From assembly GCA_011742915.1 (NCBI GenBank), contig JAAQTN010000020.1, forward strand, positions 1 through 64,000: 64,000 nt of DNA, in the 5' to 3' direction. Of the stretch, positions 9,669 to 17,781 are shown one piece after another. This DNA comes from Billgrantia desiderata (GTDB lineage Bacteria > Pseudomonadota > Gammaproteobacteria > Pseudomonadales > Halomonadaceae). The notes beneath the pieces are model-generated. The model ran no database searches and was not told the origin of the DNA. It was given only the letters and a program-made list of their open reading frames with translations. How positions within the stretch are numbered: the stretch's first letter is position 1; each line of letters begins with the position of its first letter. The translations under genes and the position numbers were made by a program.

Positions 9669-11381
9669 ATGGAACTGCGTAGCAGCAATATCGACAAGCT
9701 GGGCGGCGAGGTCTTCGACGTCCTGATCGTGGGCGGCGGCATCAACGGCGCGTCTGCGGCGGCGGCTCTGGCCGGCAAGGGCGTTCGTGTCGCCCTGATC
9801 GAGCGCGGCGACTTCGCCGGCAGCACCAGCATGCACTCCTCCAATCTGGTGTGGGGTGGCATCAAGTACATGGAGAGTCGCGACTTCGCCCTGGTGCGCA
9901 AGCTGTGCCGGAGTCGCAACCACCTGATCAAGAGCTATCCCTCCACGGTGCAGGAGATCCGCTTCCTCACCACCATCACCCGGGGGTTTCGCTACCACCC
10001 GCGCTATCTCTGGGCCGGTGCCTGGCTCTACTGGCTGATCGGCAACGGCTTCACCCGCATACCGCGCTTTCTGTCGCCCCAGGCGATAGGCGACAGCGAG
10101 GCGATCATCGACACCAGTAGCGCCGTTGGCGGCTTCGAGTACTCCGATGCCTATCTGCACGACAATGATGCCCGTTTCGTCTTCAACTTCGTGCGCGGGG
10201 CGCTCAACTACGGCGCCGTGGCGGTCAACTACGTCGAATCGCTGGGTGCCCGGCGCGAATCGGACGGTTGGCTGACCCGCGTGCGCGACGTCATGACGGG
10301 CAGGGAGCTGGAGGTGCGCTCGCGGGTGTTGATCAATGCCGCCGGCCCCTGGGTCGACGAGCACAACACGCTCACCGGTCAGTCGACGAACCATCGTCAC
10401 GTCTATTCGAAGGGCATTCACCTGATCGTGCCGCGGCTGACCGACAGCCAGCGGGTGCTGGCCTTCTTCGCCGACGATGGCCGGCTGTTCTTCGTCATCC
10501 CCATGGGGCCGCGAACCTGTATCGGCACCACCGATACCCGGGTCGAGCGTCCGGAAGTGGTAGCGACGGAGGAGGACATCCGCTTCGTGCTCGACAACAT
10601 CAACAAGCGGCTGCGGCTCGAGCGTCCGCTGGACCAGCAGGACATCATCTCCATCCGCTGCGGCGTTCGCCCCCTGGCGGTCAAGGCTACGGGCGGCGGC
10701 GAGCGCGACTTCCTGCAGCTTTCGCGCAAGCATGCCATCGACATCAACCGGCAGGATGCCCATCTGAGCATCTTCGGCGGCAAGCTGACCGATTGCCTCA
10801 ACGTCGGCGAGGAGGTGGTCGAGGCGGTGAACCGCATGGGGATCGAGGTGCCTTTCCCGAAGCACCGCTGGTACGGCGAGCCGCCCGATCAGGTACGTCG
10901 GGAGTTTCTGCACCAGGCCAGGCTGATGCGACTCGACGATCTCACCGCGCAAGCGTCATCCGAGCCGCTGTCGACCCGGCTGTGGCGGCGCTATGGCACC
11001 CACGCGCTGGAGATGCTGGAAGAGATCCGCGAGGACCCCCGCCAGGCCGAAGTGCTGATAGAGGGCACCGAGTACCTGCGCTGCGAACTACACTACGCCA
11101 AGCGGCGGGAGATGATCACGCGGCTGGAGGACTTCCTGCGCCGGCGCTCGAAGATCGCCTTGGTAGTGCATGAAGAGGCGATGCGTCGCTCGCCGGGGCT
11201 GCGCGAGGCCTGTGCGATCCTGTTCGGCGACGAGGCCGATTCGCGCCTGGAGGAGTACTTCGCCACGACCCGGCGCGAGCGCAGCGAGGCCGCCGCCATT
11301 GAGCGGGCTGCCACGGTCGCCGCCGCGAGCGCAGCGCTAGCGGAGCCGGGCGCCGAGCCGGGACGTCAGGCGTCGCATTGA
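9669..11381 (+). CDS. glpD: Aerobic glycerol-3-phosphate dehydrogenase
   Basis: An FAD enzyme that oxidises glycerol 3-phosphate to dihydroxyacetone phosphate and passes electrons to the quinone pool at the inner membrane; 570 residues. The FAD-binding Rossmann motif VGGGINGA lies at 21-28, and the family motif near the flavin (MHSSNLVWGGIKYME) follows. The helical C-terminal DAO_C domain is present, followed by an Ala-rich tail. The start MELRSSNI has AAAGG upstream. It completes glycerol catabolism after glpK. A good promoter for the next gene overlaps its stop codon. Confidence 0.95.
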   Translation: MELRSSNIDKLGGEVFDVLIVGGGINGASAAAALAGKGVRVALIERGDFAGSTSMHSSNLVWGGIKYMESRDFALVRKLCRSRNHLIKSYPSTVQEIRFLTTITRGFRYHPRYLWAGAWLYWLIGNGFTRIPRFLSPQAIGDSEAIIDTSSAVGGFEYSDAYLHDNDARFVFNFVRGALNYGAVAVNYVESLGARRESDGWLTRVRDVMTGRELEVRSRVLINAAGPWVDEHNTLTGQSTNHRHVYSKGIHLIVPRLTDSQRVLAFFADDGRLFFVIPMGPRTCIGTTDTRVERPEVVATEEDIRFVLDNINKRLRLERPLDQQDIISIRCGVRPLAVKATGGGERDFLQLSRKHAIDINRQDAHLSIFGGKLTDCLNVGEEVVEAVNRMGIEVPFPKHRWYGEPPDQVRREFLHQARLMRLDDLTAQASSEPLSTRLWRRYGTHALEMLEEIREDPRQAEVLIEGTEYLRCELHYAKRREMITRLEDFLRRRSKIALVVHEEAMRRSPGLREACAILFGDEADSRLEEYFATTRRERSEAAAIERAATVAAASAALAEPGAEPGRQASH

Positions 11382-11405
11382 TGTTCGGCGGGTTGGCAGT
11401 ATAAT
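11378..11405 (+). promoter_or_regulatory. Sigma-70-type promoter for the EamA gene
   Basis: TTGATG at 11378-11383 and TATAAT at 11400-11405 are separated by 16 bases. The -10 is a perfect consensus and the -35 overlaps the glpD stop codon. The EamA transporter gene starts about 34 bases after the -10 box, so it is probably transcribed separately from the glp operon. Confidence 0.7.
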
Positions 11406-11438
11406 TCGCGTCAACTCAAATCGAATGCGAGGTTGACC

Positions 11439-12308
11439 GTGGGCTACTTGATCGGCGTCACCGCGCTCTGGGCCTTCTCGTTCTCGTTGATCGGCGTCTA
11501 TCTGGCCGGTCAGGTGGACAGCTATTTCGCGGTGCTGGTGCGGGTGATGCTGGCGGCTCTGGTGTTCCTGCCGTTCCTGCGCCCCAGGCTGCTGGCCGGC
11601 CGCCAGCGGCTGGCGCTGATGGGTCTGGGCGCCGTGCAACTGGGCGTGATGTACATCTTCTTCTATCAGTCCTTCCTGCTCCTCACGGTGCCGGAGGTGC
11701 TGCTGTTCACCATCTTCACGCCGCTTTACGTGACGCTGCTCGACGATGCGCTGTTCGGCCGCTTCACGCCGTTCTACCTGCTCACCGCCGCCCTGGCGGT
11801 AGTGGGAGCGGCGGTGATCCGCTACGACGGAATCGACAGCGGCTTCCTGCTCGGTTTCCTGGTGGTGCAGGGGGCCAACCTCTGCTTTGCCCTGGGCCAG
11901 GTGGGCTATCGGCGCCTTTCCGCGGATCTGCCCGCCGAGCTGCCGCGTCACAGCGTCTTTGCCTGGTTCTACCTCGGCGCCCTGGTCGTGGCGCTGCCGG
12001 CCTTCGCGCTGCTCGGCAACGCCTCGGCGCTGCCTACCACCAGCGTGCACTGGGGCGTACTGGCCTGGTTGGGGCTGGTGGCATCGGGGCTTGGCTACTT
12101 CTTCTGGAACCTGGGGGCCACCCGGGTGGATGCCGGGGCCTTGGCCATCATGAACAACGCGCTGATCCCGGCCGGGCTGCTGGTCAATCTGGTGATCTGG
12201 AACCGCGACGCCGATCTGCTGCGGCTGGGGCTGGGCGGGGCGATCATCGTCGGCTCCCTGGTCCTCAACGAGTGGTGGCTGCGCCGCCGCGCTGCCGTTC
12301 CCGCCTGA
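11439..12308 (+). CDS. EamA/DMT-superfamily transporter
   Basis: A 289-residue integral membrane protein with ten predicted hydrophobic segments in two EamA halves, typical of drug/metabolite exporters that move amino acids or other small metabolites. The loop after the fifth segment and the repeat in the second half (LGLVASGLGYFFWNLGATRV) match the family. The substrate cannot be told. I chose the GTG start because GCGAGG lies six bases before it; a TTG two codons upstream is the alternative. It has its own promoter, overlapping the end of glpD. Confidence 0.85.
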   Translation: MGYLIGVTALWAFSFSLIGVYLAGQVDSYFAVLVRVMLAALVFLPFLRPRLLAGRQRLALMGLGAVQLGVMYIFFYQSFLLLTVPEVLLFTIFTPLYVTLLDDALFGRFTPFYLLTAALAVVGAAVIRYDGIDSGFLLGFLVVQGANLCFALGQVGYRRLSADLPAELPRHSVFAWFYLGALVVALPAFALLGNASALPTTSVHWGVLAWLGLVASGLGYFFWNLGATRVDAGALAIMNNALIPAGLLVNLVIWNRDADLLRLGLGGAIIVGSLVLNEWWLRRRAAVPA

Positions 12309-12372
12309 GACGCGTTTGCCCGTCCTGCCCACTGTCTCCATAATGAACGCCCACGACGCGAGAGGCGAGGGC

Positions 12373-13266
12373 ATGCACAAGCAGCACGACGGGTTCAAGA
12401 ACATCGGTCTGATCGGCCGCCTGGGCAGCACCAAGGTGGTCGAGACCCTCGAGCGACTGCTTCGTCTTCTCGATGAGCGTGGCCTGCATGTGATCGTCGA
12501 GGATCGCACCGCGACCGTGCTGCCCGATCATGGTCATCCCGAGGCCAGCCGCCGCACGCTGGGTGAGCTCTGCGACCTGGTCATCGTGGTGGGCGGCGAC
12601 GGCAGCCTGCTGGGCGCCGCCCGTACGCTGTGCCACAGCGGCACCCTGATGCTTGGCGTCAACCGTGGCCGCCTGGGTTTTCTCACCGACATCTCGCCGG
12701 ACGAACTCGAAGAGCGGGTAGGGCAGGTGCTGGACGGCCAGTACGAAGTGGAAGAGCGCTTCCTGCTCGACGCCGAGCTGTACCGGGACGGCACCCTGGT
12801 GGGCAGCGGCGATGCCCTCAACGAGGTCGTGCTGCATCCCGGCAAGGCGGTGCGCATGATCGAGTTCGAGCTGTTCATCGACAAGCAGTTCGTCTGCAGC
12901 CAGCGCAGCGATGGCCTGATCATGGCCACGCCCACCGGCTCGACCGCCTATGCGCTGTCGGGCGGCGGTTCGATCATGCACCCCAAGCTGGACGTGATCG
13001 AGCTGGTGCCGATGTTCCCCCACACGCTCTCCAGCCGGCCCATCGTCATCGATGCCGCCAGCGAAATCCACGTGCACATCGGTGAGACCAACCAGACCTA
13101 CCCGCACATCAGCTGCGACGGCCAGACCCGTGCCGTGGCCAAGCCCGACGACGTGCTGGTGGTGAAGCGCAAGCCGCAGCGGGTGCAACTCGTGCATCCG
13201 CTCGGTCATAACTTCTATGAGGTCCTGCGCAGCAAGCTGGGCTGGAGCAACCGGCTGGGAGATTGA
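12373..13266 (+). CDS. nadK: NAD kinase
   Basis: Phosphorylates NAD to NADP with ATP (or polyphosphate) in the cytoplasm; 297 residues, the normal length. The catalytic motif GGDGS is at 74-78 and the second conserved motif TPTGSTAY near 186-193, with the SDGLI segment before it. The start MHKQHDGFKN places IGLIGR at the right distance; GCGAGGGC lies just upstream. Two earlier in-frame ATGs exist but add no conserved sequence. The next gene begins one base after its stop, so the two are probably co-transcribed. Confidence 0.95.
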   Translation: MHKQHDGFKNIGLIGRLGSTKVVETLERLLRLLDERGLHVIVEDRTATVLPDHGHPEASRRTLGELCDLVIVVGGDGSLLGAARTLCHSGTLMLGVNRGRLGFLTDISPDELEERVGQVLDGQYEVEERFLLDAELYRDGTLVGSGDALNEVVLHPGKAVRMIEFELFIDKQFVCSQRSDGLIMATPTGSTAYALSGGGSIMHPKLDVIELVPMFPHTLSSRPIVIDAASEIHVHIGETNQTYPHISCDGQTRAVAKPDDVLVVKRKPQRVQLVHPLGHNFYEVLRSKLGWSNRLGD

Positions 13267-13267
13267 G

Positions 13268-14269
13268 GTGAGGCAGGCGGCGATAGAAGGCTACGATCTG
13301 ATCGGTGACGTACACGGCTGCGGGGCGACCCTGGGGGCGCTGCTGGAGAAGCTTGGCTACCATCAGCGTGGCGGCGTCTACCGCCATCCCCGGCGCAAGG
13401 CGATCTTCCTCGGCGATCTGATCGATCGCGGCCCGCGCATTCGCCTGGCGGTGAGCATCGCCCGGCGCATGGTGGAAGAGGGCGAGGCGCATATCGTCAT
13501 GGGCAATCATGAATACAACGCCCTGGCCTACAGCCACCGCGCGCCACGCCAGTTGGGGCGCGAATGGCTACGTGAACACACCCCCCGGCACAACCGCATC
13601 ATCAAGGAAACCCTCGATCAGTACCGCGACCATCCCGCCGAGTGGGACGAGACGCTGAGCTGGTTCATGGAAATCCCGCTGTATCTCGACTTCGACGCCT
13701 TCCGCGTGGTGCACGCCTGCTGGGACCAGCCGCTGATCGATGCGCTGGAAAAGGAGTGCCCGGGCGGCATCATCGACGAGCCGTTCCTCAGACAGTCCGT
13801 CGATTCGGATACGCAGGCCTATCGCATACTCGATCGCCTGACTCGTGGCGTGCACCTGCCCCTGCCCGCCGGGGTGGAGATCCACTCCGGCGACGGTTTC
13901 ACCCGGCGCAGTTTCCGCGCCCACTTCTGGGCACGCGAGCCCCAGACCTGGGGCGACGTCATCTTTCAGCCCGACAACCTGCCCGACGCTCTGGAAGAGC
14001 GTGAGCTGACCGCGGCCGAGCGGGCCCGCCTGCCGCACTACGGGCTCGACCAGCCGCCGCTGTTCATTGGCCACTACTGGTGTGAAGGGGTGCCGGCGCT
14101 GCCCACGGCCAACATTGCCTGTCTCGACTACAGCGCGGTGAAGTTCGGGCGCCTCGTCGCCTACCGCTGGAGCGGCGAACGGCGGCTGGACGCCAACCAT
14201 TTCGTCTGGGTGAGGGTGCCGCAGGAAGAGGCCGCGAGGCCGAGGCCGTGGGAGATCGACTTCGATTGA
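13268..14269 (+). CDS. Metallophosphoesterase (Ser/Thr phosphatase-like)
   Basis: A 333-residue calcineurin-like phosphoesterase. The metal-binding motifs are all present: GDVHG at 13-17, GDLIDRGP near 55-62 and GNHEYN near 79-84. It resembles bacterial PrpE or diadenosine tetraphosphatase-type enzymes, but is longer; the true substrate is unknown. The GTG start immediately after the nadK stop has GGGAG upstream. A longer upstream frame overlaps nadK and is unlikely. Confidence 0.85.
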   Translation: MRQAAIEGYDLIGDVHGCGATLGALLEKLGYHQRGGVYRHPRRKAIFLGDLIDRGPRIRLAVSIARRMVEEGEAHIVMGNHEYNALAYSHRAPRQLGREWLREHTPRHNRIIKETLDQYRDHPAEWDETLSWFMEIPLYLDFDAFRVVHACWDQPLIDALEKECPGGIIDEPFLRQSVDSDTQAYRILDRLTRGVHLPLPAGVEIHSGDGFTRRSFRAHFWAREPQTWGDVIFQPDNLPDALEERELTAAERARLPHYGLDQPPLFIGHYWCEGVPALPTANIACLDYSAVKFGRLVAYRWSGERRLDANHFVWVRVPQEEAARPRPWEIDFD

Positions 14270-14370
14270 AGAGGGATACAAAGTTTTACAACTTTTTTTC
14301 TCGAACCCCTGAACTTCCCCTCGGCTCGCTCGTCTGAGTAGGTGTTCCCTTGAATGATCCCTTGCTCTTG

Positions 14371-14400
14371 TCCGGCGGCCCCCCTTCCGCCGGATTTTTT
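14371..14400 (+). terminator. Rho-independent terminator after metallophosphatase gene
   Basis: A perfect stem TCCGGCGG/CCGCCGGA with an eight-base C-rich loop is followed by six T residues. It lies about 100 bases after the metallophosphatase stop and 96 bases before the rhomboid gene, and would end the nadK transcript. Confidence 0.85.
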
Positions 14401-14495
14401 CTGTGCCCCGATTTTCTGTGCATCAGTGGGCAGATTTGAGAAAAGCCCCGCCGCAGCGCAAGATTGCACTCATTACCTTGGTTCAGGAAGCGCTC

Positions 14496-15344
14496 ATGTA
14501 TCGCATCATGCTGTTCCCCCACGAAACGGACACCAGCGAACTTCGTCGCGCGCTGTGGGCGCATCGCATCGGACACCGCTTCACCGAGGAAGCGGAAGGT
14601 CAGGTGCTGTGGCTGGCCAACCCGGATCAGCACGATGCCCTGATGCAGCTGCTGACGCGCTGGCAGCGCGGCGAGCGGGTCATGCCCGAGCGTCGCAAGC
14701 GTTCGTCGGGCACCGGCGGTTCCCTGGCCGTGGCCTTCCGCCAGGCGCCGGTCACCGCCGCAGCGCTGGGGATCTCGCTGCTGGTCTTCGCCCTGATGTA
14801 TCTGCTCGGCGATATCGTGGTGGCCATGCTGACCATCGTGCCGGTCGGGATCGTCAATGGCAGCCTGGCGTTCGGCAGCCTGGCCGACTCCATTGCCTCG
14901 GGGCAGGTGTGGCGGCTGCTGTCGCCGGCGTTCATCCACTTCGGCTGGATGCACCTGATCTTCAACATGATGTGGCTGTGGTACTTCGGCCGTCAGGTCG
15001 AGACCCTGCAGGGCAGCGGGCGCATGCTGACGATCCTGCTGGTGGCAGGCATCGGCGCCAACCTGGCCCAGTACGCTACCGGCACCGTGCTGTTCGGCGG
15101 CATGTCGGGGGTCGACTTCGCGCTGCTCGGCTATGTCTGGCTGATGTCGCGCCGTGCGCCGCACAGCGGCTTCTTCGTGCCGCAGATGCTGGTGGTGTTC
15201 ATGCTCGGCTGGATGGTGTTCACCATGACCGACATGGCCGCCGCGGTAGGCTTCGGCAACGTGGCCAACGAGGCGCATCTGGGCGGGCTGGTCGTTGGGC
15301 TCCTGCTGGGATGGTATTATTCCAGCCGTGCCCGCCGCCTTTGA
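14496..15344 (+). CDS. glpG: GlpG-type rhomboid intramembrane protease
   Basis: A 282-residue polytopic serine protease that cleaves membrane proteins within the bilayer. The N-terminal cytoplasmic domain (about 1-65) is followed by six or more membrane segments. The catalytic pair is visible: Ser204 in GMSG and His261 in NEAHLGG. The conserved loop HFGWMHLIFNMMWLWYFG follows the first segment. The start MYRIMLFPHE has AGGAAG upstream; a start 93 bases earlier would put extra residues before the known fold. It is followed 15 bases later by yeaC. Confidence 0.93.
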   Translation: MYRIMLFPHETDTSELRRALWAHRIGHRFTEEAEGQVLWLANPDQHDALMQLLTRWQRGERVMPERRKRSSGTGGSLAVAFRQAPVTAAALGISLLVFALMYLLGDIVVAMLTIVPVGIVNGSLAFGSLADSIASGQVWRLLSPAFIHFGWMHLIFNMMWLWYFGRQVETLQGSGRMLTILLVAGIGANLAQYATGTVLFGGMSGVDFALLGYVWLMSRRAPHSGFFVPQMLVVFMLGWMVFTMTDMAAAVGFGNVANEAHLGGLVVGLLLGWYYSSRARRL

Positions 15345-15359
15345 TCAAGAGAGTTTTAC

Positions 15360-15644
15360 ATGAGCGATATGACATTCGAGCGCATGATCCGCCAGATGAC
15401 GCCGGCCATCTACGAGAGCCTCAAGCAGGCGGTGGAGCTGCGCAAATGGCCCGACGGGCGCATGCTGACCGCGGAGCAGACCGAACTCTGCCTCGAAGCG
15501 GTGATTCGCTACGAGCACGAGAACAACGTGCCCGAGGAGCTGCGCGTGGGCTACCTGCAGCAGCGCACCTGCGGCAGCGCCAGCAGCGGTACCGACGTAC
15601 CACCCGAGCTGGCTGGGTTGGCCCGGGATGCCTCCCGTGACTGA
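15360..15644 (+). CDS. yeaC: YeaC-family protein (DUF1315)
   Basis: A 94-residue cytoplasmic protein of the DUF1315/YeaC family, recognised from MIRQMTPAIYESLKQAVELR, the WPDG turn and LTAEQTELCLEAVIRYE. The family has no established biochemical function. It is close behind the rhomboid gene and likely co-transcribed. The C-terminal 20 residues (after QQRTC) are poorly conserved. Confidence 0.85.
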   Translation: MSDMTFERMIRQMTPAIYESLKQAVELRKWPDGRMLTAEQTELCLEAVIRYEHENNVPEELRVGYLQQRTCGSASSGTDVPPELAGLARDASRD

Positions 15645-15840
15645 GGAAATGCGGCATACATGGCTGCGCGGGCGAATCGCTGCGTTGCGCGGTGCGCGGA
15701 ATCCTCACATATACCCCATATGCTCCGGTTGACTCGAAGCCTGCGACTTCTCGCCCCTTCGGGGCCAGCCTACGGCTGTTTGTCGCTTCGCTCGGTACTG
15801 TGCTCCGTGCGCCTTGCGCTTCATCCCGCTCGCCAGTCTA
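15645..15840 (-). repeat. Dispersed intergenic repeat, long copy
   Basis: The region between yeaC and the DUF2797 gene matches, in reverse orientation, the stretch after the btuB riboswitch. Shared blocks include GAGCGGGATGAAGCGCAAGG, GGTATA.GTGAGGATT, GCGCAACGCAGCGATTCG and GCGCAG.CAT. This copy has about 70 extra bases in the middle compared with the other. Neither copy encodes a conserved protein and no terminal target duplications are evident. Confidence 0.7.
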
Positions 15841-15853
15841 TGCCACATCCCCT

Positions 15854-16711
15854 ATGAATATTATTGAAACGAAAGAAATCGATTCCGCCGTAGTTCAGGG
15901 CTGCCTGAGCAAGATGGCCGTTGCACCGGGCGAGCAGGGCGGCGCGGTGCGCTATACGCTGCGTGCCGGTGAGCATCGCCTCGACCTGAACGCGCGGCTC
16001 GGCCAGCCGCTGCGGCTGGAGTGGACCGGGGCGATTGCCTGTACCCACTGCGGCCGGGCAACCAAGAAGAGCTTCGCCCAGGGCTACTGCTACCCCTGCT
16101 TCACTAGGCTGGCCCAGTGCGATACCTGCATCGTCAAGCCCGAGACCTGCCATTTCGACGCTGGCACCTGCCGTGAGCCGGAGTGGGCCGAGCGCCACTG
16201 TTTCCAGCCCCACGTCATCTACCTGGCCAATTCCTCCGGCCTCAAGGTGGGCATTACCCGCGGCACCCAGGTGCCCACGCGCTGGCTCGATCAGGGCGCG
16301 ATCCAGGCGCTACCGATCCTGTCGGTCGAGACACGCCAGCAGTCGGGTTTGGTCGAGATGCTGTTCAAGGAGGAAGTGGCCGACCGCACCAACTGGCGCG
16401 CCATGCTCAAGGGCGAGGTCGAGCCGATGGACCTGCTGGCCGAGCGCGATCGCCTGCTGGCGCGTCTGGAGAGCGGGTTGGGCCAACTGCGCCAGCGCTT
16501 CGGCGTCGATGCCATTCGCCTGCTCGACGAGCCGCCGGTGAGCTTCGACTACCCAGTACTGGAGTTCCCACGCAAGATCGTCTCCCACAACTTCGACAAG
16601 AAGCCCGAGGTGACCGGCACTCTGCTGGGACTCAAGGGGCAGTACCTGATCCTCGACAGCGGCGTGATCAACCTGCGCAAGTTCACCGGCTACGAAGTGG
16701 CGGTGAGCTGA
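15854..16711 (+). CDS. DUF2797 zinc-cysteine protein
   Basis: A 285-residue protein of the DUF2797 family. Seven cysteines lie in the N-terminal third: 63, 66 (CTHC), 79, 82 (CYPC), 89, 92 (CDTC) and 99, suggesting one or two structural zinc sites. The central VIYLANSSGLKVGITR segment looks like the start of a GIY-YIG-type fold, which is inference. Function is unknown. The start MNIIETKEID lies just after the dispersed repeat; the frame is open through the repeat but this is not protein-like. Confidence 0.8.
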   Translation: MNIIETKEIDSAVVQGCLSKMAVAPGEQGGAVRYTLRAGEHRLDLNARLGQPLRLEWTGAIACTHCGRATKKSFAQGYCYPCFTRLAQCDTCIVKPETCHFDAGTCREPEWAERHCFQPHVIYLANSSGLKVGITRGTQVPTRWLDQGAIQALPILSVETRQQSGLVEMLFKEEVADRTNWRAMLKGEVEPMDLLAERDRLLARLESGLGQLRQRFGVDAIRLLDEPPVSFDYPVLEFPRKIVSHNFDKKPEVTGTLLGLKGQYLILDSGVINLRKFTGYEVAVS

Positions 16712-16722
16712 GCACGGAACTG

Positions 16723-16744
16723 AGCGCAGCCGAGAGGCTGCGCT
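16723..16744 (+). terminator. Hairpin after DUF2797 gene
   Basis: A perfect nine-base stem AGCGCAGCC/GGCTGCGCT with a GAGA tetraloop lies 11 bases after the stop codon. There is no T-tract after it, so it may be a weak terminator or 3' stabilising hairpin. Confidence 0.4.
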
Positions 16745-16781
16745 ATGCTCCCGTGAGAGATCTCTTTCAGGGGAGCCTGCC

Positions 16782-17777
16782 ATGGATCAGATGCGCGCCA
16801 TGCGCCTGCATGCCCCCGGCCAGCCGCTGCAGCTGGACCGGATCCCCAGACCACAGCCCGACAGCGCCCAGGTGCAGTTCCGCGTGCTGGCCTGTGGCGT
16901 CTGCCGCACCGACCTGCATGTGGTAGACGGCGAGCTGCCTTCGCCCGTACTGCCGCTGATACCCGGCCACGAGATCGTCGGCGAGGTCACGGCGCTAGGC
17001 GAGGGTGTCCATCACCTGAGCGTGGGCATGCGCATCGGCGTGCCCTGGCTGGGGTGGACTTGCGGCGAGTGCGAGGCCTGCCTGGCCGGTCGCGAGAATC
17101 TCTGCCCTCACGCGCGCTTCACCGGCTATACCCTCGATGGCGGCTACGCCGAGTACGGCGTGGCCGATGCCCGCTACTGTTTCCCCTTGATCGCCGAGGA
17201 CGCCCAGGCCACAGCACCTCTGCTGTGCGCGGGGTTGATCGGCTACCGCACCTGGCGCCTGGCCGGTGGCGAGCAAAACCGCCGCCTCGGCATCTACGGT
17301 TTCGGCGCCGCCGCGCATATCCTCGTGCAGCTCGCCGTGGCGCGTGGGCAGCGAGTGTATGCCTTCACCCGACCGGGCGACGACGCGGCCCAGGCCTTCG
17401 CTCGAAGGCTCGGGGCCGTTTGGGCTGGCGATGCCGATCAGGCGCCGCCGGAGCCCCTCGATGCCGCGCTGCTGTTCGCGCCGGTGGGAGAGCTGGTACC
17501 CCTGGCTCTGGCGCAGGTACGTCCGGGTGGCACGGTAGTCTCCGGCGGTATCCACATGTCCAATATTCCCGCCTTTCCCTATCGCCTGCTGTGGCAGGAG
17601 CGCAGCGTCAAGTCGGTGGCCAACCTCACCCGCCAGGACGGCGAAGAATTCCTGGCCTTGGCCCCTACGGTGCCGATTCGCACCGAGACGCACGCCTACC
17701 CGCTGGAACGGGCCAACCAGGCGCTGAGCGATCTGCGCGAGGGTCGACTGACGGGAGCTGCCGTCATCGTGCCTTGA
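16782..17777 (+). CDS. Zinc-dependent alcohol dehydrogenase family protein
   Basis: A 331-residue medium-chain dehydrogenase. Catalytic zinc ligands are in CGVCRTDLH (Cys41) and GHE (His63); the structural zinc site has four cysteines at 94, 97, 100 and 108 (CGECEACLAGRENLC). The Rossmann nucleotide motif is GIYGFGAAAH near 170, a slightly altered GxGxxG. It resembles AdhA/AdhP-type alcohol dehydrogenases but the substrate is not evident. GGGGAG precedes the start. It converges on the radical SAM gene, with only four bases between the two stop codons. Confidence 0.88.
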   Translation: MDQMRAMRLHAPGQPLQLDRIPRPQPDSAQVQFRVLACGVCRTDLHVVDGELPSPVLPLIPGHEIVGEVTALGEGVHHLSVGMRIGVPWLGWTCGECEACLAGRENLCPHARFTGYTLDGGYAEYGVADARYCFPLIAEDAQATAPLLCAGLIGYRTWRLAGGEQNRRLGIYGFGAAAHILVQLAVARGQRVYAFTRPGDDAAQAFARRLGAVWAGDADQAPPEPLDAALLFAPVGELVPLALAQVRPGGTVVSGGIHMSNIPAFPYRLLWQERSVKSVANLTRQDGEEFLALAPTVPIRTETHAYPLERANQALSDLREGRLTGAAVIVP

Positions 17778-17781
17778 GGCG

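Noticed and set aside
14280-14360. Possible fourth copy of the dispersed repeat
   Set aside because: Only GCTCGCTCG and TAGGTGTT.CCCT are shared; too short to separate from chance.
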